From DASQPR01 sp963836775 (GTDB taxonomy: Bacteria > Actinomycetota > Actinomycetes > Mycobacteriales > Micromonosporaceae): a stretch of DNA of 64,000 nucleotides. A model generated the notes under the pieces. The model did no database searches. It was not told where the DNA came from and saw only the letters and a list, made by a program, of their open reading frames with translations. A program made the position numbers and the translations under genes. Each line of letters starts with the position of its first letter. The first letter of the stretch is position 1. The stretch lies in the NCBI GenBank assembly GCA_963836775.1, contig CAWIKR010000003.1, positions 2,914,001-2,978,000 on the forward strand, written 5' to 3'. Below, piece after piece: positions 17,015 through 24,128 of the stretch.

Positions 17015-17642
17015 CGTCACCGCCGGCGGTCCGGCTCGAAATCGGTGGCGCGTACGCGGACAGCAGCGTCGCGACGATGGCATGCTCCGCGTCCGCCGCG
17101 CTGAGCCGGCCGGCGCTGGTCTCGGCGGCGGCCGCATGCATCAGTGTGTAGGCGACCGTGACCAGCCACTCCACCGGCATGTCCGTACGGAACTCGTGCT
17201 CGTCCCGGCCCCGCTCGATCAGCGCGGTCAGGCGGGCGAGATGCCGGTCGTGGCGAGCCCGGATCGCGTCCGGCGGCAACTCCCGTTCGGCGGCGGCCAG
17301 AATGGCGCGGAACCGGTGCACGATCTGCCAGCTCGCGGCCGCGAGCCGAGCCAGCGCGGCGGCCGGATCGCCACCGGTGTCGACGCTGTCGAGCACGCCG
17401 TCGGCCTGCTCGGTGACCCGGCGCAATACGGCGTCGACCAGGTCGGCCCGTGCCGGAAAGTGCCCGTAGAGGGTCACCCGGCCGACTCCGGCCCGGCTGG
17501 CGATCTCGGCCACGGTCGCATCCGGGTTCGCGACCAGACAATCCTCGGCCGCGTCGAGAATCGCCGCGATGTTGCGCCGGGCATCGGCGCGCGTCGTCCG
17601 CGCGGGCGGCGCGGCAGCGCCTTCGGACTTTCTCGGCGTCAT
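17007..17642 (-). CDS. TetR-family repressor
   Basis: A 211-residue TetR regulator. The N-terminal DNA-binding domain reads NIAAILDAAEDCLVANPD and ATVAEIASRAGVGRVTLYGH (about residues 25-62), followed by FPARADLVDAVLRRV, a standard TetR signature. The C-terminal ligand-binding domain is helical and Ala-rich. It is divergent from an MFS drug-efflux-type gene, and the 100-bp gap contains an imperfect palindrome (17690-17714). By analogy with TetR-pump pairs, it probably represses both genes and is released by a pump substrate. Confidence 0.88.
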   Translation of the reverse strand: MTPRKSEGAAAPPARTTRADARRNIAAILDAAEDCLVANPDATVAEIASRAGVGRVTLYGHFPARADLVDAVLRRVTEQADGVLDSVDTGGDPAAALARLAAASWQIVHRFRAILAAAERELPPDAIRARHDRHLARLTALIERGRDEHEFRTDMPVEWLVTVAYTLMHAAAAETSAGRLSAADAEHAIVATLLSAYAPPISSRTAGGDVS

Positions 17643-17689
17643 GCGGCTGCTCCTGATCGGGCCGAAACATCTCGAACACGTGAGTACGA

Positions 17690-17714
17690 GTTATGTTACC
17701 GTACGCATAACATG
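17690..17714. promoter_or_regulatory. Imperfect palindrome between tetR and MFS genes
   Basis: GTTATG (17690-17695) is mirrored by CATAAC (17706-17711) around the self-complementary CGTACG. It lies in the only AT-rich patch of the divergent gap, about 35 bases before the MFS start, so it probably overlaps the promoter. It is the best candidate TetR operator. Confidence 0.5.
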
Positions 17715-17745
17715 AACGTCAGTGTTCAAGATAAGGAGATCGATC

Positions 17746-19272
17746 ATGACGTCGACCATCGCCGAACCGTCGGCCCGGGGCAGCGCTGATCTCGCCCGGC
17801 CACGCTGGCCGGTGCTCTGGCTGCTGGCCGCCGCCCAGCTGATGCTCGTTCTCGACGTGACCGTGGTGAATGTCGCGCTGCCGGACATCAGCGCCGCTCT
17901 TCATCTCGACCGCGACACGATTCCATGGGTGATGACGGCCTACACGCTGGCCTTCGGCGGACTGATGCTGCTCGGCGGCCGGATCGCCGACATCGTCGGG
18001 CCACGTCGGATCATGCTGACCGGCCTGACAGTCTTCACCAGTTCGTCGCTGCTCTGCGCGCTGGCCGCGAACGCGCCGATGCTGCTGGCCGGCCGGGCCG
18101 CTCAGGGCGTTGGCGCCGCCATGTTCTCGCCCGCGGCGCTCGCCTTGGTGACGGCGACGTTCACTGGTCCGAGCCGCGCCCGGGCGCTGGCGGTCTGGGG
18201 CACGTTGAGCGCCGCCGGCACGGCACTCGGCGTCACCATCGGCGGAGTCCTCACCACGACGCTCGGCTGGGAGTGGATCTTCGCGATCAACATCCCGATC
18301 GGCATGACAATCCTGGTATCGCTGCCGTTCCTGGTGCCCGCCGCAGCCCTCGACCGATCTGCCGTAGCGTCCGGCCGGCCCGCCGCAGCGCCCAACCAGT
18401 CCGCCGCAGCGCCCAACCGATCTGCCGCAGCGCCCGACCGATCTGCCGCAGCGCCCAGCCGATCCGCCGGCAGCCTCGACATTCCCGGTGCGGTGCTGGT
18501 CACCGCCGGCACCGGTGCCGTCATCTTCGGCCTCGTCAACGCCGGAAGCCACGGCTGGGCCGCCACCTCGACACTCCTCGCGCTCGCCGCTGGAGTCGCA
18601 CTCTGGGTGGCCTTCGCGCTGACCGAACGAGCCGTCCGGGTGCCACTGTTGCGGATCGGCCTGCTGCGTGAGCGCCCGACCGCCGCCGGCGCCTTTCTGA
18701 TGCTGGTCGCCACCGCGATGATGGTCGGCGAGTTCTTCGTCGGTTCATTCGTCCTTCAGCGAGCCCACGGTCTCAGTGCGGTGGCCGTGGGTCTGGCGTT
18801 CCTGCCGGTCGGCATCGCCGTCGGCGCCGGCGCCCATCTTGGCGGACGCCTTCTGACCCGGATCTCGGCACGAGTCGTGGCGGCGGCCGGGCTCACTGTC
18901 GCCGCGGCCGGGCAGGGCATCGCGGCCGCGTCCGGGCCGGCCGCGCTCCTGGTCACCGGCCTGGCGGTGGCGGCACTGGGCACCGGTGCCATCTTCGTCA
19001 CCGCTTTCACCGCGGCACTGGCCAGTGCCGATCCTGCGGTGGCCGGGCTGCGCTCGGCGATCGTCAACACGTTCCACGAACTCGGTGGTGCGTTCGGCGT
19101 CGCGGTGCTGTCCACAGTGGTCGGATCGGCGCTGGCGACGACGGCACCCGCGGCCGGTGATTTCACGCCGGCCTTCACGGTGGCCGCCGTCATCGGTCTC
19201 GCCGCGGCCGGGATCGCTCTTGCCGTCGTGCCGCCGGTACTGCGCCCGGCGGATCAGCGCGCGCAGCACTGA
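17746..19272 (+). CDS. MFS drug-efflux-type transporter (DHA2, 14 helices)
   Basis: Proton-driven exporter of the EmrB/QacA group, 508 residues. AAGGAG at 17733-17738 fixes the ATG at 17746. Motif A of the family is read as GGRIADIVGPRRIM (about residues 77-90), and the motif C region as GTALGVTIGGVL. Helices follow the usual 14-span pattern. The cytoplasmic loop after the sixth or seventh helix (about residues 204-246) is expanded by six 7-residue repeats of the type RSAAAPD, unusual for this family. It is divergent from tetR, which probably controls it. The transported compound is unknown. Confidence 0.9.
   Translation: MTSTIAEPSARGSADLARPRWPVLWLLAAAQLMLVLDVTVVNVALPDISAALHLDRDTIPWVMTAYTLAFGGLMLLGGRIADIVGPRRIMLTGLTVFTSSSLLCALAANAPMLLAGRAAQGVGAAMFSPAALALVTATFTGPSRARALAVWGTLSAAGTALGVTIGGVLTTTLGWEWIFAINIPIGMTILVSLPFLVPAAALDRSAVASGRPAAAPNQSAAAPNRSAAAPDRSAAAPSRSAGSLDIPGAVLVTAGTGAVIFGLVNAGSHGWAATSTLLALAAGVALWVAFALTERAVRVPLLRIGLLRERPTAAGAFLMLVATAMMVGEFFVGSFVLQRAHGLSAVAVGLAFLPVGIAVGAGAHLGGRLLTRISARVVAAAGLTVAAAGQGIAAASGPAALLVTGLAVAALGTGAIFVTAFTAALASADPAVAGLRSAIVNTFHELGGAFGVAVLSTVVGSALATTAPAAGDFTPAFTVAAVIGLAAAGIALAVVPPVLRPADQRAQH
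18355..18480 (+). repeat. 21-bp tandem repeat inside MFS gene
   Basis: About six copies of a 21-bp unit (consensus CGATCTGCCGCAGCGCCCGA plus one base) encode the heptad RSAAAPD/N/S in a loop between membrane helices. The units are in frame and diverge by a few bases, so the protein stays open. Expansion of a short repeat also occurs in the ABC ATPase gene at 60088-60183. Confidence 0.85.
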
Positions 19273-19312
19273 GCGGTTCGGTACGGGGACTAAGCGCACT
19301 CTGCGTTACGTC

Positions 19313-19348
19313 GGCCTGATCGGTGCCGCATGGGGCACCGATCAGGCC
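19313..19348 (+). terminator. Hairpin terminator after MFS gene
   Basis: Perfect 15-bp stem (arm GGCCTGATCGGTGCC) with a 6-base loop, 40 bases after the MFS stop. There is no U-run, as is common for high-GC actinobacterial terminators. Confidence 0.65.
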
Positions 19349-19689
19349 AATGACCAGGCAGTATGCGAAATCCGCACGATCCGGCCGGATCGCAGGCGGC
19401 AAAACCTGACAGAGCGGGCACATCCGTAACGAGCGCAACGGCGATTAGCCCGAAATGCACGATCGCACCGATCACGCTGGGTGAAAACCTTCGTGAACTG
19501 ACTCACCCGAGGTTGCGCAAGCACATAACCGTACGCAGTCCGCCCGCCACGTCTCGTAGCGGCTTATCGGACATCTACCCAGCGGATGCAAATTTCGACT
19601 GTGGGTAGCGCGTTTTGTCAAGATCCTCTCATCCGGCACGACATCGCATGTCTGAGGTAGACAAATGTGCCGGCCTCACACCGGCTGGT
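19349..19689. other. Noncoding leader region upstream of riboswitch
   Basis: No gene is seen. The stretch is less GC-rich than its surroundings and must hold the promoter of the riboswitch-controlled NlpC/P60 gene. I could not assign -35 and -10 boxes with confidence. Confidence 0.4.
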
Positions 19690-19940
19690 GCCGTCCTCGG
19701 TCACGCCGAGCTCTGCCCGCCCAGAGCGGCACCACCTCCCTGTGAACCAAACCGGGCAACGGGCAGAAGCGGGGAACCCAACCGGACGTCAATCCCTCGA
19801 TGACGTCCCGGTCCCACACGGGACCATCGGCACCGCGCCACGCGCGGAGCCTTGGGGTGAAGCCGATCGTGGCAACACGGCCGGCCGGGCAGCCTTCGTC
19901 CCGAACCCGACAGCTGACCCCGCAGGCGGTTGCGAAGGGA
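19690..19940 (+). promoter_or_regulatory. c-di-AMP riboswitch (ydaO/yuaA type)
   Basis: The conserved ydaO-yuaA blocks occur in order: GCCGAGCTCTGCCCGCC (about 19705), GGGGAACCCAACCGG (about 19774), CCTTGGGGTGAAGCCG (about 19851), GGGCAGCCTTCGTCCCGAAC (about 19889) and GACAGCTGACCCCGCAGGCG (about 19910), ending in GCGAAGGGA. In actinobacteria this riboswitch typically precedes cell-wall hydrolase genes and switches expression off when c-di-AMP is high. The element ends seven bases before the GTG of an NlpC/P60 gene, so the last stem could also mask the ribosome site. Confidence 0.9.
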
Positions 19941-19946
19941 TCACCT

Positions 19947-20792
19947 GTGCATACCCCCGAGCGCGACTTCCGCGCGCCCATCGACCGATTCTGGTCCTCT
20001 CCGAGCGCGCGGCGGATCGCCGCGACGGCATCCATCGCCACGGCCGGCATCTTCGGCGTCATGGTCGCGGCATCCCCGGCCACCGCCGGTGGAGCCCCCA
20101 CGGCACCGACGAGCACCCCCACGCCACCGACGAGCACCGGCACCCCGGTGGCCAAGCTGGTCGCCAATCACAGCACCGTCACGCCGGGCGAGAAGGTCAC
20201 CTTCACGGTGACCGAGCGGACCGCCGGCGGCACCGCCATCGGTTCCGCGCGTGCCACGTTCTACGTGCACGCGAAGGCCGGCTGGAAGAAGGTTTCCAGC
20301 ACGTCACTGTCCGCGTCGGGTGCGGCCACGTTCACGTTCCATCCGAACTACACCCACGCTTACCGGGTCGATCTGGCCTCGGTCGCCAGCGGCAGTGCCA
20401 CCTATCGGGCCGTCAACACCTCCAGTGTCACGGTGAAGACGGACATCGGAACGGCGGTCGTCGCGACCGCGGCGAAGCAGAAGGGCAAGCCCTACCGCTT
20501 CGGTGCGGCCGGCCCCGCAGCGTTCGACTGCTCCGGCCTGACGAAATACGTGTTCGCCAAGTTCGGCATCACGCTGCCGCACTCGGCCAACTCGCAGCGC
20601 AGCCACGGCACCACGGTGTCTCGCGCGAACGCGATGCCAGGTGACCTGGTCTTCGTGATGTCCGGTTCACACGCCTCGCACGTGGCCATCTACGCCGGCA
20701 ACGGCATGTGGTGGGAGGCGCCGCACCCCGGCGCCGCGGTGCGCAAGGTCAAGATCTGGAGCTCGAACGTTCAGTTCCGCCGCGTTCGATAA
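19947..20792 (+). CDS. Secreted NlpC/P60 peptidoglycan endopeptidase
   Basis: Exported cell-wall hydrolase of 281 residues that cleaves peptide stems in peptidoglycan. The GTG at 19947 lies right after the riboswitch and follows a GAAGGGA ribosome site. In-frame upstream codons fall inside the riboswitch and are not coding. Residues 1-50 form a signal peptide (ARRIAATASIATAGIFGVMV). A Thr/Pro-rich linker is followed by an Ig-like domain of about 90 residues (KLVANHSTVTPGEKVTFTV). The C-terminal catalytic domain shows FDCSGLTKYVF with Cys195 and SHASHVAIYAG with His245. The Ig-like bacterial domain may bind wall or extend the enzyme outward. Expression should respond to c-di-AMP. Confidence 0.92.
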   Translation: MHTPERDFRAPIDRFWSSPSARRIAATASIATAGIFGVMVAASPATAGGAPTAPTSTPTPPTSTGTPVAKLVANHSTVTPGEKVTFTVTERTAGGTAIGSARATFYVHAKAGWKKVSSTSLSASGAATFTFHPNYTHAYRVDLASVASGSATYRAVNTSSVTVKTDIGTAVVATAAKQKGKPYRFGAAGPAAFDCSGLTKYVFAKFGITLPHSANSQRSHGTTVSRANAMPGDLVFVMSGSHASHVAIYAGNGMWWEAPHPGAAVRKVKIWSSNVQFRRVR

Positions 20793-20814
20793 GGCATAAC
20801 CCTCCATCGGGTTC

Positions 20815-20854
20815 GGGGACGGCGGCGTGCGTTCGGGCGCGCGCGGCCGTCCCC
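20815..20854. terminator. Bidirectional terminator between converging genes
   Basis: Nine-bp perfect stem GGGGACGGC with a GC-rich 22-base loop lies between the NlpC/P60 stop and the stop of the converging gene at 20873. It could serve both. Confidence 0.5.
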
Positions 20855-20872
20855 GGATCGTGCCCGGCAGAC

Positions 20873-21364
20873 TCAGCGGTTGTCCTTTTTGGCCTGGCGC
20901 CGGGCACCGGTGGCGAGCGTCGATGCCTGCCGTTTGCGCAGCACCGGCGAGTCCGGCGCGCGGCGGTTGCGCGACTTGGTCGCGTTGGTCGCGCCGGTTC
21001 GGGTCGTCGATGTGGCGGCCGGGCCGGCATTGCGCATGCTCCGGGCGGCGGCGATCCGCTCGGCTTTCAGCTCCGTGGCGGACTGCCGGGCCACCATCGC
21101 GAGCCTGCGGCTGACCCGGGACAGCCCGTCCTCGAACACCTCGGCGCGGTCGAAGTTGCGCCGGTTCTTGGCACGCGCCAAGCCGCGGCCGCCGATCGTG
21201 GCAACCCGCGAGCTGGCCTGACGGCGGTACTGCCCGACGTATTTGTTCCGGGCCCGGCGGATCCGGCCGTGCAGGTCCAGCAGCCCATCCTCGTCGAGCG
21301 CTTCCATCCGGTCCGGCTCGGTCTCGCGGATCAGCGCCTGCTCCGCGTTCGTCAGTGAGTTCAC
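20873..21364 (-). CDS. Conserved actinobacterial basic helical protein, unknown function
   Basis: A 163-residue protein rich in Arg, Lys and Ala. The N-terminal half reads LTNAEQALIRETEPDRMEAL and DEDGLLDLHGRIRRARNKYV, then QYRRQASSRVATIGGRGLAR and RAEVFEDGLSRVSRRLAMVA. The C-terminal third is a basic, low-complexity tail. I recognise it as a type of short hypothetical protein common in actinobacteria; no function is known to me. The basic helices suggest nucleic-acid or ribosome contact, which is only a guess. GTG at 21364 is the likely start. Confidence 0.65.
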   Translation of the reverse strand: MNSLTNAEQALIRETEPDRMEALDEDGLLDLHGRIRRARNKYVGQYRRQASSRVATIGGRGLARAKNRRNFDRAEVFEDGLSRVSRRLAMVARQSATELKAERIAAARSMRNAGPAATSTTRTGATNATKSRNRRAPDSPVLRKRQASTLATGARRQAKKDNR

Positions 21365-21421
21365 CAGCGGATTCGTGCATTCACGGTACGTTCGCGGCGG
21401 ACTTCTCCGGTGCGGTTCGTG

Positions 21422-22393
21422 TCAGTTCACCGAAGGCAGGATGCAGGTCGGGCTCGGCGTGTTGATGGTCTGCTCCAGCGCCGGCACACCGTCGCCGGGA
21501 TCCACCCGCATGATCATCACATCGTGCGACAGCTGGTTGGCGACATAGAGGTGGCCGTCGCTCCATGCGATGTGCCGGGGCCAGTGCCCGGTCGGGATCT
21601 CCACCACGTACGCGGGCAGGCCGTCACCGAGCGCAAAGACGCTGACCGTGTCCGGGCCCCGGTTTGCCACGTAGAGGAACCGCCCGTCCGGACTGGCCAC
21701 GATCTCGGCCGGCAGCGATTGGGTGGACGACATGGTCAGCGGCACGGCTCCGACGAAGTCCCAGCCGTCGTCGAAGACCAGCACCTGGCCGCTCAGCTCG
21801 GCGGTGACATACCAATGACCGCCGGCCTGGGCGATGTGCCGGGGACCGGACGCCCGCGGCGTGTCGATGATCGCGGAACGGTGCAGCTGTCCCTGATCAT
21901 CGAGCCGATAGCGGTAGATGGCGTCGCCGCCCAGGTCGGTGACGAGCAGGCTGACGCCGTCGACCCGCACCATGTGCGGATGCGCGGCGGCCTGGCGCTC
22001 GTGACTGCCGGAGCGTTCGTGCTGCACCAGGTCGGTACGCGTACCGATGCCGCCGTCGTCGCCCAGCGCATGCACCGCGACGCTGCCACCGGTGTAGTTC
22101 ACCGTGATCAGGAACCGCCCGGTCGGGTCGACGGTGAGATGGCACGGGTCGGCGCCACCGGTCTCGCCGGTGCCGAGCGGTGCCGCGGGCACGCCGTCGA
22201 CCAGGCTCCAGGCCGCGACGCCGCCCTGATCGGTCTCGGCGACCGCGTAGAGCACCGGGCGGCTCGGATGCCGGGCCAGCCAGCTCGGCGACTCGGCGGT
22301 CACGATCTGGGTGACACCCTCGTCGTCGACCACCGCGATGCCGGTGCCGGTGCCCTTGTCCGGCGTGTAACCACCGACGAGCAGGCGCGTCAT
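21422..22393 (-). CDS. Lactonase-family beta-propeller (6-phosphogluconolactonase-like)
   Basis: A 323-residue seven-bladed beta-propeller of the YbhE/Pgl lactonase family. The N-terminus MTRLLVGGYTPDKGTGTGI and repeated motifs such as NPSR-like ARHPSRPVLYAVAE, VDPTGRFLITVNYTGGSVAV, AAAHPHMVRVDG and ASPDGRFLYVANRGPDTVSVF are the family signature. Members open gluconolactones, but many are uncharacterised. It is encoded three bases after RidA on the same strand, so it belongs to that operon rather than to a pentose-phosphate locus. Its substrate here is unclear. Confidence 0.85.
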   Translation of the reverse strand: MTRLLVGGYTPDKGTGTGIAVVDDEGVTQIVTAESPSWLARHPSRPVLYAVAETDQGGVAAWSLVDGVPAAPLGTGETGGADPCHLTVDPTGRFLITVNYTGGSVAVHALGDDGGIGTRTDLVQHERSGSHERQAAAHPHMVRVDGVSLLVTDLGGDAIYRYRLDDQGQLHRSAIIDTPRASGPRHIAQAGGHWYVTAELSGQVLVFDDGWDFVGAVPLTMSSTQSLPAEIVASPDGRFLYVANRGPDTVSVFALGDGLPAYVVEIPTGHWPRHIAWSDGHLYVANQLSHDVMIMRVDPGDGVPALEQTINTPSPTCILPSVN

Positions 22394-22395
22394 CG

Positions 22396-22779
22396 TCAGT
22401 CTCCGAGAACGGCGAGGGCGTCGATCTCCACCAGCATGCCGTCCGGCAAGCCGACATAGACCGTGGTCCGGGCCGGGAACGGTGCGGTCACGAAGGTGCT
22501 GTAGACCTCGTTCATGGCGGCGAAGTGGGCGTTGTCGGTCAGGTAGACCCGCATCATCATGACGTCGTCGAAGTCGGCGCCGGCGGCCCGCAGGATCGCC
22601 TGCAGATTGGTCAGCGTCTGCCGGGTCTGCTCGGCGACACCGCCGCTGACGTATTCGCCGGTTGCCGGGTCGGTCGGGCCCTGGCCGGCGACCTGCAGGA
22701 TGTCGCCCTTGCGGACCGCCTGGGAATAGGACGCCACCGGGGCCGGGGCGTCCGGGGTGGTGATCGCAATCTTGGGCAT
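22396..22779 (-). CDS. RidA-family reactive enamine/imine deaminase
   Basis: RidA proteins hydrolyse reactive enamines such as 2-aminoacrylate, made by PLP-dependent dehydratases. The 127-residue protein starts at ATG 22779 after CAGGAG. It shows SYSQAVRKGDILQVAGQGP at the N-terminus and the core FPARTTVYVGLPDG with the conserved active-site Arg, followed by MLVEIDALA. It is divergent from a PLP-dependent D-amino-acid enzyme 81 bases away, a functional pairing that makes sense: the enzyme could release imines that RidA clears. Confidence 0.88.
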   Translation of the reverse strand: MPKIAITTPDAPAPVASYSQAVRKGDILQVAGQGPTDPATGEYVSGGVAEQTRQTLTNLQAILRAAGADFDDVMMMRVYLTDNAHFAAMNEVYSTFVTAPFPARTTVYVGLPDGMLVEIDALAVLGD

Positions 22780-22860
22780 CGTCACTCCTGCTCGTTCGCC
22801 AACTGCTCCTGTACGCCATCATGGTGCACCAGAAGACGACGGCAGGACGTGGGGTTGGAC

Positions 22861-24126
22861 GTGAACGACATCTCTCTGGATGCACTCGCCGATCAGCGCA
22901 TCGACTGGCGGTTCAAGGGCTTCCCGGCCCGATTCGACGGACTGACCGTGCGCGACCTGGTGCAGGCGCGCCCGGCGCTCGACGAGCTCAGCACCCCGCT
23001 GATGTATCTGGACGGTGACGCCGTGGCACACAACCTGGCCACCATGGCCGGGTTCTGCCGGGATCACGGAGTCGATCTGGCCCCGCACGCCAAGACCACG
23101 ATGGCACCGCAGCTCATCGCCCGCCAGCTCGAGGCTGGTGCATGGGGAGTGACCGCGGCGACGATCGCTCACACCCGGGCCTACCGAGCTTTTGGCGTGC
23201 CCACCATCATGCTGGCCAACGAGGTCATCGATCCGGACGCGCTGGCCTGGATCGCCGAAGAGATGCGCCGGGATCCGGGGTTCCGGCTGCTCTGCTTCGC
23301 CGACTCGGCCGACGGCGTGGCGATGATGCAATCCGCACTTGAGGAAGCCCGCGCCGCCCGCCCGGTGGACGTCATCCTCGATCTCGGCCGGGCCGGTGGG
23401 CGGACCGGCGTGCGGACGCTGGACGACGCCGAAGCGGTGGCCCGGGTGGTGCACGCGGCCAGCGCGCTGCGCCTGGTCGGCGCCGGCGGCTTCGAGGGGG
23501 TGTTCGCCGGCGATCGGTCCGATGCCGGCATCGACGTGATCCGGGACTGGCTGCGGACGCTCGTGGAGTTGATCCGGCGGCTGGACGCGGCCGGGCTCTT
23601 CGAGGCGGCCGATGAGGTCATCGCGACCGCCGGCGGCAGCGCCTACTTCGACGATGTGGTCACCGCGCTGACCGCGATCGGCGACCTGTCCAAGCCGGTA
23701 CGCGTCGTGTTGCGCAGCGGTGCCTACATCGCCCACGACGACGCCCACTATCGCGTGCTCACGCCGCTATCCGCGGACGACGGATTTCACGCCGCCCTGC
23801 GGATCCGCGGCCGAGTGCTGTCTCGGCCGGAGCCCGGGCTGGCACTGCTCGACTTCGGCAAGCGCGACGCACCGGCGGACCTCGGACTGCCGGTGCCGCT
23901 GTGGATCACCCGACCCAGTGGCGACCGCGACGACATCACCGGATGCACGATCAATCACTTGGCCGACCAGCACGCGTTCCTCGATTTCGACGAGTCCGTG
24001 CCGGTGTTCGTCGGTGACGTCGTCACCTGCGGCATCTCGCATCCGTGCACGGCCTTCGACAAGTGGCAGCTGATCCCGGTGATCGAGGAAGACCGCGTCA
24101 CCGACATCGTGCGGACGTTCTTCTAG
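22861..24126 (+). CDS. PLP-dependent D-amino-acid deaminase/aldolase-like enzyme (DSD1/alanine-racemase fold)
   Basis: A 421-residue fold-type III PLP enzyme related to D-serine dehydratase, D-threonine aldolase and 'amino acid deaminase' proteins. The PLP Lys is at residue 78 in LAPHAKTTMAPQL. Further features are EAGAWGVTAATIAHTRAYRA, ILDLGRAGGRTGVRT, EVIATAGGSAYFD and a C-terminal beta-domain ending in GDVVTCGISHPCTAFDKW, where His and Cys resemble the zinc site of DSD1 enzymes. The GTG at 22861 follows GGGG at suitable spacing; another GTG at 22849 is possible. Its stop is two bases before the deacylase start, so N-acyl-D-amino acids are probably deacylated and then deaminated. Confidence 0.83.
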   Translation: MNDISLDALADQRIDWRFKGFPARFDGLTVRDLVQARPALDELSTPLMYLDGDAVAHNLATMAGFCRDHGVDLAPHAKTTMAPQLIARQLEAGAWGVTAATIAHTRAYRAFGVPTIMLANEVIDPDALAWIAEEMRRDPGFRLLCFADSADGVAMMQSALEEARAARPVDVILDLGRAGGRTGVRTLDDAEAVARVVHAASALRLVGAGGFEGVFAGDRSDAGIDVIRDWLRTLVELIRRLDAAGLFEAADEVIATAGGSAYFDDVVTALTAIGDLSKPVRVVLRSGAYIAHDDAHYRVLTPLSADDGFHAALRIRGRVLSRPEPGLALLDFGKRDAPADLGLPVPLWITRPSGDRDDITGCTINHLADQHAFLDFDESVPVFVGDVVTCGISHPCTAFDKWQLIPVIEEDRVTDIVRTFF

Positions 24127-24128
24127 CC

